A stretch of 64,000 nucleotides of DNA from Dasypus novemcinctus (Eukaryota > Chordata > Mammalia > Cingulata > Dasypodidae). This document shows, one piece after another, positions 46,070 to 56,690 of the stretch. Both the position numbers and the translations under genes were made by a program. The notes beneath the pieces were generated by a model, which was given only the letters and a program-made list of their open reading frames with translations, was not told the origin of the DNA and ran no database searches. Location: assembly GCF_030445035.2 (NCBI RefSeq), contig NC_080683.1, positions 122,931,225 through 122,995,224 of the forward strand, given 5' to 3'. Positions within the stretch are counted from its first letter, which is position 1. The number at the start of each line of letters is the position of its first letter.

Positions 46070-47032
46070 GACTCTCTTCCAGGCCTCTCTCTCCTGTCTT
46101 TTCTTTTCAGGCTCTAGCGCATCCTTTAGTATTTCCTGAAATTCTGGTCTCTTGCTTAGAAATTCTCTCAGTTTCTGTTTATCTGTGAATATTCTAATCT
46201 CGCCCTCATTTTTGAAGACAGTCTTGCTGGATATAAAATTCTTGGTTTGAAGTTTTTCTTCTGTAGTATCTTAAATATATCAGACCACTCTCTTCTTGCT
46301 TCCATGGTTTCTGGTGAAAAATCAACACTTAATTTTATTGGGTTTCCCTTATATGTTATGCTTTGCTTTTCTCTTACTGTTCTCAGAATTCTCTCCTTGT
46401 CTTTGGCATTTGACATTCTCATTAGTATGTGTCTTAGAGTTGGTCTATTTGGATTTTTTCAGATGGGAGTACATTACATAGATATCTATGTCCTTCAATA
46501 GGGTTGGGAAATTTTCTAACATTATTTCTTTAAATATTCCTTCTGCCCCTTTTCCCTTTTCTTCTCCTTCTGGGATACTCATGACATGTATATTTGCACA
46601 TCTCTGGCTGTCCTTTAGTTCCCTGAGACCTTGTTCAATTTTTTCCACTCTTTTCTTCATCTGTTCTTTTGTATATTCACTTTCAGAGGCCATTTCTTCA
46701 AGCTCACCAATCCTTTCTTCTGCCTCCTCAAATCTGCTATTATATTATTCTAATGCTTTTTAAATTTCATTTATTGTACCTTTTGTTCCCATAAGATCTG
46801 CTATTTTTCTGTGTATGCTTTCAAATTCTTCTTTGTGCTCATCCAGTGTCTTCTTTTTATCCTTAATCTCTTTAGCCATCTCATTGAATTTACTAAGGAG
46901 ATTTGTTTGAACATCTATGATTAGTTGTCTCAACTCCTTTATGTCATCTGGAGGCTTATCTTGTTCTTTTAACTGGGCCATAGCTTCTTGTTTCTTGGTG
47001 TGGATTGTAATTTTTGATTGGTGTCTTGGCAT
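46070..47032 (-). pseudogene. L1 ORF1 (RNA-binding chaperone), broken
   Basis: The start ATG is at 47030-47032 on the minus strand (MPRHQSKIT). Three consecutive open pieces follow: 46760-47032 (N-terminus and coiled coil with many Lys/Glu), 46445-46693 (end of coiled coil, then RRM-like part with CANIHVMSIPEGEEK) and 46168-46422 (C-terminal domain with ITYKGNPIKLSVDFSPETME). A stop after the first piece and shifts between the pieces break the gene. Intact ORF1 protein would form trimers that bind L1 RNA. The pieces are in the right order, so damage is modest and recent compared with the other L1s here. Confidence 0.8.
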
Positions 47033-47299
47033 CTGGATTACTAAAGTATTTATTCGGGGTGCAGTTTTTCTCTTTAGTTTAGGGCTTCCTGCCCTTTCTC
47101 CCTTGCTGATTGTGCAGTAGGAGCCAAGGATGTAATTGGGGCTATAAACTGTGGAGGCTCAAGCTGTCTTCATTGCCCCAGGGACAAATGAAGCTTCTCC
47201 CAACTTTCTTCTTTCCCAGAGGTAGGGACAGAGTCACAGTTGTGTAGAATAATCCAAGTCATGCAGGCCTAGACTGTAGTTGCCCAGAGAGGCTGATGA

Positions 47300-48430
47300 A
47301 GCTTCATGCCCCTTTCTACCCTGCGGGGCATGGATGGAGCTGCAGGTGTGGGCAGCAATCTATGCAATGCGGGTCCAAGTGACCGCAGCTGCACTGGTAG
47401 ACTTCCGATTATTCAGTCTGTGCCAGCTAAAGGTACCCTCAGTTACCTGGATAGACTGGTGCAGGGCCCACCAGCTTCCTCCCTGCCAGAGGTGGGACTG
47501 AACTCTAGACGATGTCTGCAGGCTGATCCTGGTGAAGGAAACCGGTTCCTACCGTCACTGTGATATTTGTTCAGCCCAGCTTCCCCTCAGGCTGCGGCAG
47601 AGTCAAAATGGCGACCACCAGCCTCTTTCGGACTTGGGCAAATTCACACCCTGGCTGTTCCCAGGGTTATCTCTTAGCCAGCCGAGTCTACAGTCAGTAG
47701 CTGAAATCGGCAGCCAATGGTCTCTCCCTCCCCTGTTTCTAGGAAATGGAGCTCCCAATTCCAGCCACAGAACAGCTCCTGGGGTGGCTCAAGTGCCAGA
47801 GTAAGATAGTCACTGGCCTCCATGGCTTGGCTGGTAATTTCTTGGAGAGGCTGGCACGGGTTCCCGCAGCTTCCTCCCTGCTGGAGGTGACACTGGGGCC
47901 TAGGCTAGAGCTGCAATATGATCTGGATGGGAAGAAACCGATCCCCACCAGCACTGGGATCCTCAGTCCGCCCCGCTTCCCCTCGTGCCAGGTGCGGAGT
48001 TAAGATGGCGGCTCCCAGCCTCTTTCTGACCTGGACAAGCTCAAGCTTTAGCTGTTCTCAGGATCATACTGTATCCCCCTGAATTTACTCCTCTGTAGCT
48101 GAAGTTGGTACCCAAGGTTTCTTCCTTCCGTGTTTTGGGCGAGTGGAGCTTTCAATTCCAGCCGCAAAACAGCTCCCGAGGAGGCTTGTGCCTCTAGTGA
48201 AGGATGGCACCGGCCTCCGGGGTGTGGAGCCTCTGCTTACGAGTCTTCTCTGCAGATGGGCATCTCCTCCTTCCACTCGCCCAAGGACATGGCAGGATGC
48301 TCTTCTGGCCTCCTGGAGCGCCCAAACAGGTGCCTCAGCAGCTCCAGAGAGCTCTGGGTGTTTGCTAACTGCCCTGGAGCAGGAGCTGACTCTAGGCACA
48401 CCTTACTGCGCCGCCATCTTGCTGTAATCT
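47300..48430 (-). repeat. Tandem monomers in the L1 5' UTR (about 397 bp)
   Basis: Landmarks recur at 395-397 bp: AAAATGGCG at 47606 and AAGATGGCG at 48002; GCCACAGAAC at 47764 and GCCGCAAAAC at 48161; CAGCTTCCTCCCTG at 47472 and 47867. That gives two full units and a degraded partial one towards ORF1. The arrangement resembles the monomeric promoters of mouse L1, though no sequence relation is claimed. Confidence 0.8.
48411..48421 (-). promoter_or_regulatory. YY1-type site at the L1 5' end
   Basis: CCGCCATCTTG on the + strand, i.e. CAAGATGGCGG in L1 orientation, lies 16-26 bases from the 5' end. Human L1 has a YY1 site in nearly the same place that directs the start site. Confidence 0.7.
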
Positions 48431-48499
48431 CCAAAAATAAACTTTTAGAAATGTTAATAATTACTATTAACGCAGCTAACAGCTGCCATTAACTTTTAA

Positions 48500-48580
48500 T
48501 GGGGCTGTTAAAGGATTAAACGAGGTAACATTTGCAAAGCACCATTCCTGGCACATTATTTTTTAAGTAACTGAATAAAG
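48500..48580 (+). mobile_element. MIR SINE fragment
   Basis: GGATTAAACGAGGTAACATT then GCAAAGCACCATTCCTGGCA follow the MIR 3' half in plus orientation. Confidence 0.65.
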
Positions 48581-48589
48581 ATCCTGTGA

Positions 48590-49470
48590 CTGAGTTCCCC
48601 TCGTGAATTCTTTGTTGAATTGAAACTTAGTGGAGCGGGTCTAGGTGGCACTGAAATCCTTCACGGTGGTGAGGAAGGGTCTCCCGTACCCCAGGCTCTG
48701 TCACAGAAGCCGCTCCTGGATCACTAACCGTCTCTCTCAAATCTGCGTCTTGGGGCACCGCGAGCCGGAGCCAGGCATCGCGCCACGGGCCCCTCTTCTC
48801 TCCCCTCCTCAGCCCCAGAGACTTAAATAAAGCACCTCCCCGAAATCTACCTCCCGCGTTTGCCTTGACTAAGAGTCAGCGGGCGTGGAGCTGCGCGGGG
48901 CGCCGCTTCAAGGGGCTTCGGCGTCGTCAGGGAAGGCCTCTTTCCCGGGCCTGGCCTGCACCCCTGGAGGGCACAGATGAGCCGGGGACTCGGCACCTGG
49001 CTTCACTGCTGAACCCCCAAACCTGCAACCCAGTCAACAAAAGCAGGGGTGCCGCCTGACCTTGGGAGCCGGCGCGACCTCTGAAAGCAAACCCGGCTGA
49101 GACGTGGCCGACCCCGCGGGCGCCGCTCGGCAGCGGCTGAGAGACAGGCCAGGGAGAGGCCTGCGGCGGGCGGCCCCCTCGCCCTGCGGCCTGGTTAAAG
49201 TCCACTGTCCTTTCCTAGGGTTAGGAGGGTATCTCTGTTACAGCACGATGCCGTGTACTCGGGAGAACTGAAACCACAACGTGAAAATAAGGAACGAAGG
49301 AACTGAGCCAGCACCGCACCGTGTCACTCAGCCTGTGCAGCCCGAGGAAGGACGGGGACCCCGGCCGGGCCCTCCGCGAGCCCCCGGCCCCTCCGGGCGC
49401 GGCGCCCGCCTCCCTCGTCCAGCAGCGGAGAAGCAGCAGGACATCAACAAGCAGCAGGGGCGCTGGCCGT
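48590..49470. promoter_or_regulatory. CpG-rich segment, possible CpG island
   Basis: CpG is frequent at 48860-49180 and 49350-49440 (GCGCGGGGCGCCGC, GGGCGCGGCGCCCGCC). Opposing frames lack splice support. A start site is possible but no exon is called. Confidence 0.4.
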
Positions 49471-50900
49471 GTCCCTTCTCCAAGTCACCTCGGGAGGCTT
49501 CATCTTGGAGTTCAACAAAATACCGTTCTGAGACTGCTTCTCTCTGGGGGAGGAGACGCATGTTTTCTTTGCCTTATCCTGGGTATCTATCATTTGCCTA
49601 AATATTTATGTTATATATTTTTTAAAAACTATATGGAGCATCCCCATTCCCACCCCCATTTACTAAAATACTGGGGCTCAAATTGGTAAATGTAGGGAGA
49701 TCAATATTTTTAATGTTTGGCTTTTTGAGATGAAACTTAGTCTTAAGATTGAAGTAGAAACAGTCTTGGTTTAGAAGCAAATATTTTACCTGTCAAGGCA
49801 GTATCATGTAATGACTCTGAGGATTATTTCATGTGACTTTTAGAAAACACTTCTAGTACGGAAGTGTCCATGAAACTAATTTTCACTCCTCTCCAACTGG
49901 CCTTCACTAGGAGAGTAAAACAGCCTCATGTAGAGAGAGCCCAGAGAATTTTCAGCTCCAAAACCCACACTGGCCTTTTTCTATGGGATTATTTTAGGAA
50001 CAGGATTTCTTTTATTTCTTTGCAGATAATCCAACGATAACACCAGGGCTATTGAATCACAGCCCCTTTCGGGGAAGATCCCAATAAATGTTCTGACTTC
50101 TCTTCTAGAAAGTTCCAGCTTAAGAATGTGCCGTTCCCTTCCAAGGCTGTAATTAAACCAATATATTTTCCTGCTGTCCGATCTTGCCAGAATAGGAACA
50201 CAGAGTCCTGTACATTCACGGTGGGAGTGGTTTGCCTGAAAAGGAGAGTTGAGTTTTTATTTTTATGTGTAACATGCACATATTTGAAGATGACACTCAT
50301 GTACTCAGAGGCGATGGAAGGGGTGCCGGACTGAGATTTAAATTGCCGTCCACTGCCCGCCGGGACTCCTGGTCCTGGCCGGTCTGTACACATCGTACAA
50401 CGAGCAACCCTGACAAAGGAGCCTGAGGACAGATGGGGGCGATGACGACGTGTCCCTTGTCTGGAGATGAGCCTCGGATCCATGTCCGAAAGAAGGCCAG
50501 GAGCATCTGTGTCTGGGGCGTCCGGCTGATGACCGAGGGCTGGGCACGTGGGAGTTGTGTGGCAGAGCCTGGGTGGCCCGTGTGCCACGAGACAGATGCC
50601 ACAGCAGCTGTGCACACCTCCTTGTCCTCATGGAATCTCGGGTCCACAGAGAAGTGGGTCATTCCACATTCAAGAACTAGCACCCATATTTTAAATCTGT
50701 CTCTCATTTATTTTTAGGAAGAAGACTAATTTAGATAGCCCTATGCACAGAACATTTCTTGACTATAGGAAATGAACCTTCCTTAGGATCACTATTATCA
50801 TCAGCATTATAGACAAAGAGTTCTCTCGAAGTCACAAGTATGACATTTGTCCTCTCCACACTCTTACTATTTGCGACACAAATATTATCTCCCTTACATG
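49471..50900. other. Unique sequence with a 188-codon minus-strand frame
   Basis: No repeat recognised. A frame on the minus strand at 50049-50615 is open for 188 codons at moderate GC. On the plus strand a tract GACTTCTCTTCTAG ends at 50109 and looks like a splice acceptor before an open stretch to 50334. Both readings cannot be coding, neither shows a domain I know, and I call no gene. Confidence 0.3.
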
Positions 50901-51174
50901 TAGTGTATTTTTATTTTAACCCAAATTGGACTATATATATCATTCTGTAACTATAATTCTTTCACTTGAAAGCCCTTGGACATCTGTCCATGTTGCTAGG
51001 TATGGATATGTTAAATACTATTCCACTAATTTGGAATACCCGAGTGTACTTAAATAGTCCATTTTTGATGGAGCATTTAGGAAGTTTCCAGATATACATG
51101 TGTGTTTTATGATAAAAATGCTACATAAAACATATACTCAGAAGTCTTTAGGCACTTATATATGCCTAAAGCAT
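50901..51174 (-). mobile_element. Possible old L1 fragment
   Basis: TTTTTGATGGAGCATTTAGG and the AT-rich surroundings recall minus-strand L1 3' UTR. Weak evidence, no ends. Confidence 0.3.
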
Positions 51175-51258
51175 AAACTCCTCATAAAGGGTGTTTATTT
51201 GGGGTAAAAGCTTACAATTCCAAGACTGTGAAAATTTGACTCAAGGCACCATAAGAGG

Positions 51259-51632
51259 GAAACGGACTTTGGCCCAGTGGTTAGGGCGTCCGTCTACCAC
51301 ATGGGAGGTCCGCGGTTCAAGCCCCGGGCCTCCTTGACCCGTGTGGAGCTGGCCCATGCGCAGTGCTGATGCCCGCAAGGAGTGCCCTGCCACACAGGGG
51401 TGTCCCCCGCGTAGGGGAGCCCCACGCGCAAGGAGTGCACCCATAAGGAGAGCCGCCCAGCGCGAAGGAGGGAGCAGCCTGCCGAGGAACGGTGCCCCCC
51501 ACACTTCCTGTGCCGCTGACAACAGAAGCGGACAAAGAAACAAGATGCAGCAAAAAGACACAGAAAACAGACAACGGGGGAGGGGAGGGGAATTAAATAA
51601 ATAAAAATAAATCTTAAAAAAAAAAAAAAAAA
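51259..51632 (+). mobile_element. DAS-SINE, chimeric type with internal deletion
   Basis: Head AAACGGACTTTGGCCCAGTGG, B-box-like GGTTCAAGCCCCGG, short body as in the copy at 1770-2137, tail AAATAAATAAAAATAAATC plus a poly-A run. Perfect 14-bp duplication GGCACCATAAGAGG at 51245-51258 and 51633-51646. It is among the best preserved copies in the window. Confidence 0.95.
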
Positions 51633-51654
51633 GGCACCATAAGAGGTGCTTCCT

Positions 51655-51860
51655 GGAGCAGATGTGGCTCAAACAGTTGAGCGCCTCCTTCCCACAGGGG
51701 AGGTCCTGGGTTCAGTCCCCGGTGCCACCTAACAACAAAATAACAAGCAAACAAATGAAAACACCAACTCAGGGCCGATATGGTTCAGTGGTTGAGCGCT
51801 GGCGTCCCACACACGAGATCCCAGGTTTATTTCCCAGCCCTGGTACCAGTAAAAAAAAAA
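51655..51860 (+). mobile_element. DAS-SINE dimer
   Basis: Two tRNA-like units in tandem: GAGCAGATGTGGCTCAAACA with GGTCCTGGGTTCAGTCCC, then GATATGGTTCAGTGGTTGAGC with a decayed B box, ending in A10. A 9-bp duplication with one mismatch lies at 51646-51654 and 51861-51869. It begins 22 bp after the neighbouring SINE. Confidence 0.9.
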
Positions 51861-52313
51861 GTGCTTTCTCACCCAAGCCAGCCGCCACGTGTTGAAGCAA
51901 GATGGCGGCGCTCTCTGCCCGGTCTCTCCTTCCCCTCAGCCGCACCATCTCCTGAGCTCAGCTGAGGGCAGCCAGGCATGGGGCCTGCCTCTCACCTCTT
52001 CTCTCAGGTTTGGCTGCTCCGCTTTCTTCCCAATTTCAGGTGTAAGCTACCAGGCAAATGGCTGCTCTCTCCCCGGGGCCTCAGCGGCTGGAGCCTCTCC
52101 TTTCTGTCCAGTGTCAGCATCGAAAATGGCAGAACTCTCTTTTCCAGTTTGTTTCTGTTTTTAATCAGACCCAGCAAGAGGCGGAGACTCAACTACGTCG
52201 CCTCACCTACGTAGTCCTGTTGAAAAGGTCTCACAACCTCAGGAGAGGACCAGCCCACAAACACAATCTTTCTCTTTTTGAGATTCATAAAATAATTTCA
52301 AACTGCCACGCAG

Positions 52314-53514
52314 CTTTATCAATCTTTTTATTCATGCCTTCTGTTTGTTTCTTTACCCCATTTGGAAACGCTCCCTAGTCTTACTTTATTTTGAAAAAAG
52401 TGAACCAGGCTCTCTTCCGAGGCAGACATGGCTTTTCCTTTGTTATATATTTTTAAATCATTATTAGGAAATGGACTTTTATGCAAGGAGTGAGACAGGC
52501 ACCCGCATTTGGTTTCTTCATCAATGTAGCTGTACATACCATTCATGAATTTTCTGATTCATTTGACGCATCACCTGTGTAATATATTAATTGCCGTGCA
52601 CGTGGGGGCCTGTCTCTAAATGCTCTGTGGATGCCTACTCAAGGCTCTCTGGGGTCTGCCGGGCAGTCTGGAGGCAGTTGTTTCCCAAGGAAAATGGGAC
52701 TCAACCACTTGGTTCATAAATTTAAGAACTAAGATTAATTATGATTTTTCCCAGAAATCCCACTTCTTCTTTACTAACTGTTATGTCTTCAAATCTTGCC
52801 CATGTGTTTGCTCCTCTCAGCTGACATTTATTTAACAGGGTACATTTTGTCACAAATAATTAATTTGCGTATCGTTTGGGTATTATTATTTTCATTTAAA
52901 AATGTGCTTCTTTGGCTTTTTCCATTGGGCTATGATATGTCCCCAATTTACTAAAATAGACCAGTGGCTCCAAAGTAATTCGTTAAAGTATGAATGTGGC
53001 CTTTTGGGGCCCCCTCTCTTGTTTGGGGGGTAGACATCCAGCTGGCTGTGGAGCAGAAACTCCACCCACTACTCCTGGGGCAGCCAACGTGTGGCAAAGC
53101 CACCATCAGCTGCTCTCAGCCAGGCTCTGAGTCTGGGAAGTCGCCATAAAGACTCAAGGTCTGGGAGGGACTTTTCTGAGCATCTAGTGATGGACTGGGA
53201 GGTCCGTGGGCTGCAGAGTTGAGCAGGTGACTGCCTGTTGCAGTGTCCTGTGGCACTGTCCTGGCAAAGAGCTCTCCTGAGGGGTCCTTGATGTCCCTGT
53301 TCCCTTATTCTTATCCTCATCTCAATTCCATGAGACACCAAGATCCAATTAATTCCATCTCTGCCTAAGTAACCATCTTTGTTGTTAGTACAGAGCCCAA
53401 AAAGAAAAGGGCGTAGGAAAGATAGCAGTGGCAGGTTTTATTGGACTGGTAGGCCATCTACTCCTAAAACTTAATATGTTCTCAGTGATAAAATTCAGCG
53501 AAATAGTGGTATAT
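52314..53514. other. Unique sequence
   Basis: No repeat or supported exon recognised. Confidence 0.35.
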
Positions 53515-53935
53515 TTGTGTTCTATGCTGTGTAACAAATTACCACAACCTTGATAAAGGTTAAAACAACATATATTCACTAGATCCCAGTTTTTTGAGGT
53601 TCAGGAGCCTGGGCAAGGCTACAGGCATGTATTGGCCAGGGCTGACTTCCCATCTGGAGACTCGACTGGGGAAAGGTCTGCTCCCAAGCTCATTCAGGTC
53701 GTGACAGAATTCAGGTCTGCAGCTGTTGACTCGTGGCAGCTTTCTTCTTCAAAGCCAGTATGGAGAACAAGGATCTGGCGCAAATCTTCTCTCAAAATGA
53801 GAGCTTATATAACCTAAGAGAATCATCCCATCACCTTTGCCATGTTCTATTGATTAGTAGCAAGTCACAAGTCCCCCATTCATGCTCAAGGGGAGAGGAT
53901 CACACAAAGGTGCAAACAGTGATCCTGGGGCCCCT
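53515..53935 (-). mobile_element. MLT1-type LTR (ERVL-MaLR)
   Basis: TGCTGTGTAACAAATTACCAC, then the TGGAGACTCGACTGGGG and CTCCCAAGCTCATTCAGG segments and an end with GATCCTGGGGCCCC, give the layout of a reverse-complemented MLT1-like LTR. The open frame 53733-54203 starts inside it and is taken as chance. Confidence 0.65.
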
Positions 53936-54570
53936 TAGCGTCCCCACAAGTAGCAGGAAGCTAGCAAAGTTTCCATGTCCATTTCAAACAGAGACAGTGA
54001 CAATCACATGGTTCCAGAACAAGGTCAAAATAACTTTTAGTATAGAATTGATGCATTATTTCCATGAAGGTGGAGAAGAAACCACAAATACTGAGGCCAT
54101 CCTCATAGCAGGAAACCTAAGTTATGATATTTATGACCACTTGATAGTCAACCACAAAGTTAGTCATCACTTTTATGTTTTAAAGAGGAGAAAAAAGTAC
54201 TAAGAACAATATTTAGCACTAGAAAAGGGGTTGTTAAAGAAATAATAAACATGTATATGTTAAAACAAGGAAAGCAGAAAAAGCTATTTTATAATTGCTT
54301 TATCAAAATTGTCAAATAACAGTGCATTGGTGGTGCAATTGAAATCTCACAATCCCTAGGTATGTGTTTGTTTTGAATATCTAGTACCATTTGGTAGAGC
54401 CATGAAAGACTGACTGCCATTCTAGTGTTCTGTATTTGTGAGTTTAGATGTGTAAACCAAGTAGAAAGAGAACTAAGGAAATTTCTGAAAGTTGAACCTG
54501 ACCAATGGCTCAATATATCAATCTAGATATACTGATCAAGGTTAGGAAATGCAAGTATATCATTTCTCAA
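53936..54570. other. Unique AT-rich sequence
   Basis: No repeat or exon recognised. Confidence 0.35.
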
Positions 54571-54974
54571 TGATTGTGATGATGGTAGTGGTGGGGATGA
54601 GATGGTGATGATGGTGATGATGGTGGTGATGATGGTGGTGATGGTGGATACTGTGATGGTGATAATAGTAATGATGATAATGAAGATGGTGATGGTGGTG
54701 GTGATGATAGTAATGATGATGAAGATGGTGATGATGATGATGAAGGTACTGATGTGGTGCTGATGAATATTGTGATGATGATAGTGATGATGATGAAGAT
54801 GGTGATGATGCTGATGGTGCTGAAGGTGATGATCATGATAGTGGTAATGGTGGTGATGGTGGTGATGATGAAGGTTATGATGGTAGCGGTGGTGGTGATG
54901 CTTCTGATGAAGATGGTGATGCTGGTGATGATGAAGAGAACAGTGATATGATGATGGTGTAATGAGGGTGATGG
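54571..54974. repeat. GAT/GGT triplet tract
   Basis: About 400 bp of GAT, GGT, GTG and GAA triplets, richer in GAT than the tract at 15415. The His/Thr/Ile-rich minus-strand frames come from the repeat. Confidence 0.95.
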
Positions 54975-56559
54975 CCATGAAGACAGATGCTGGCCATCCT
55001 GGTGGTGGCTCATTAACTAAAAGACCATTCCAGACAGAGGGAAAAGCAAGTAGAGAGCTTCTGAAGGAAGAATGTGTTTGCCCTCCTGAGGAACAGCAAA
55101 GAGGCCTGTGAGGTTGGAGCAGGATTTGAAGATGAGAATTGCAAGGCTCGGGTTGGAAGCCTCAGGGGAGGCCCTGTGGGTCCCTGGGAGGGCACTGGCT
55201 TTAATCTGAGTGAAATGGACAGCCTTTGCAATGCTCAGTAATGACTTCTGTAAGAATTCTGACAGTAAGCAGTGACAGACATGGAGAAAGGACTCTGGGT
55301 TTTAGTGTACACTTATAATAGAGTCTTTCATGAAACTAGTAGAACGTATACCAGGGCAGCTCAGATAGAGACTGAGCAGTGGTAGCCAGAGACTCGGGTC
55401 TCTGGCTCAAATGGTAGAAATAAAGCTATGATTTAAGGTAACTATACCAATTTTGAGTTAATTCTTTTTATCACCTCAGACATATATTCACTTAAGAAAA
55501 AATACAAAATACTTTTAAAAAAGAACAGACAAGTTAGAAGATCAATATTTACTTAGAAGGATTGGTCACAATTTTCTTTCAAGTATATTAAGAACACCAG
55601 TCCACCCAGAGGAGGTAACTTCTGTTGAAAGAAGTACAAGTGCCTCTGTACACCACTCTCTGTAGTAGGTCAGATAAATCCTTTTCTTTTACTGTTTTCT
55701 TGTTCAACAGCATATTTGTCCCTAATAATCCTTAGTTTACCTAATTTATTATGTTCCAAAACTATAGATTGTTTGTAGCGTCTACCAATAGCTTAGAATG
55801 ATGCAACTCTTTAATTATAATATTTGCTTTACCAGTGCCAAGAAATAAAATTATTTCTTTGTAGCCCCAAAAGCCTCAAATAAGGGTTGATAAAGTCCAT
55901 TGAATCTACATAATTGTGAATGGCTTTTTAAACAGTGTCTGCTCTTCTTCCGAATGCATTTTGCATCATTACTTATTTCTCTTTTTATTAGCCTCCAATC
56001 ATTTCCCTTGTCAAACAGCCATTACTATGAAGCAAATTAATGGACAGAATGTGCCTAGAATGATGGAACATTTTAAACAAACATAACAGAGCTTTATTTT
56101 GCCAGAAGAGAATTAATCCTCAGCTTCACCACTTTGGGAATCTGCACTCACGCTGACAAGGCTACCATTGCTCAAACCATTTGAAAAACTACCAAGTGAA
56201 AATGCATACAGAGCCATTTTAAATGCGACATAAAGGAAGCAGAATTTTCCATCCATACTTTGTCTTATGCCCATGTAGATCACCTGGCTTTACTTTTATA
56301 TGTGAATGAGGTTTGGCCACTCTAAAAAGAGTCACCTGTGCTAGAGAAAAAGCCTTTGGATGTGGGGTGATCAGTGGGAGAGATGACCGAACCTCTGTCA
56401 GACGATGGGTGAAGCTCATGGCTACGCCAGCGTGGGCAAGGAGAGGCTTCCATTTGTGTAGCACAATTGACAAGCTCAAGCCAATGGAGCAAGAGCTCTG
56501 CCCCAGATGCTTTACCAGTAAGGCCACAGTCAAGCCTCTTAACAAGTCCACAAGTTGCT
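54975..56559. other. Mostly unique sequence, possible old repeat at 55010-55240
   Basis: 55010-55240 (CAGACAGAGGGAAAAGCAAG, TCTGAGTGAAATGGACAGCC) resembles a common ancient mammalian repeat I cannot name. 55250-56200 is AT-rich and repeat-free, and 55930-56170 in particular looks like conserved non-coding DNA. Confidence 0.35.
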
Positions 56560-56690
56560 TACTGCTTTTATTTTCACTATTCAGGGAGGGAACTGGAACA
56601 GAGAGAGGTTAAGCAACTTCCTCAAAGACCCAGAGCTATAGACCAGAGGGAGGATTTGGACTGGGGCTAGAGTTTGTGCACTTAACTTTC
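56560..56690 (-). mobile_element. MIR SINE fragment
   Basis: GAACAGAGAGAGGTTAAGCA followed by ACTTCCTCAAAGACCCAGAG and GGATTTGGACTGGGG is the reverse complement of the MIR core. Confidence 0.75.

Larger units (their letters stand above)
44221..48436 (-). mobile_element. Lineage-specific LINE-1, both ends present, ORF2 mostly deleted
   Basis: Minus-strand order: 5' UTR 48436 to 47040, ORF1 47032 to about 46070, an ORF2 C-terminal fragment about 46000 to 45290, 3' UTR to 44221. A 10-bp duplication ATAAACTTTT lies at 44211-44220 and 48437-48446, so both ends are genuine. The endonuclease and reverse transcriptase are absent: ORF1 is followed at about 46010-46070 by ORF2 sequence from beyond the polymerase. 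A YY1-type site sits at the very 5' end. The 5' UTR holds about 397-bp tandem units and the 3' UTR about 215-224-bp tandem units. The 154-bp fragment at 58075 has the same 3' end. Confidence 0.85.
51175..52313 (-). mobile_element. Solo LTR, family A copy 4, with two DAS insertions
   Basis: Pieces 51175-51258, 51633-51654 and 51861-52313 join into one family A LTR. The left end (the LTR 3' end) is truncated; the right end is CAAACTGCCACG. AATAAA is kept on the minus strand near 51198. No duplication can be read because one terminus is missing. Confidence 0.75.

Noticed and set aside
53733..54203. 156-codon plus-strand frame
   Set aside because: It starts inside an MLT1-type LTR, has no domain, and the surrounding DNA shows no splice or promoter context.
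54523..55013. His/Ile-rich frames on the minus strand
   Set aside because: They read the GAT/GGT triplet tract.
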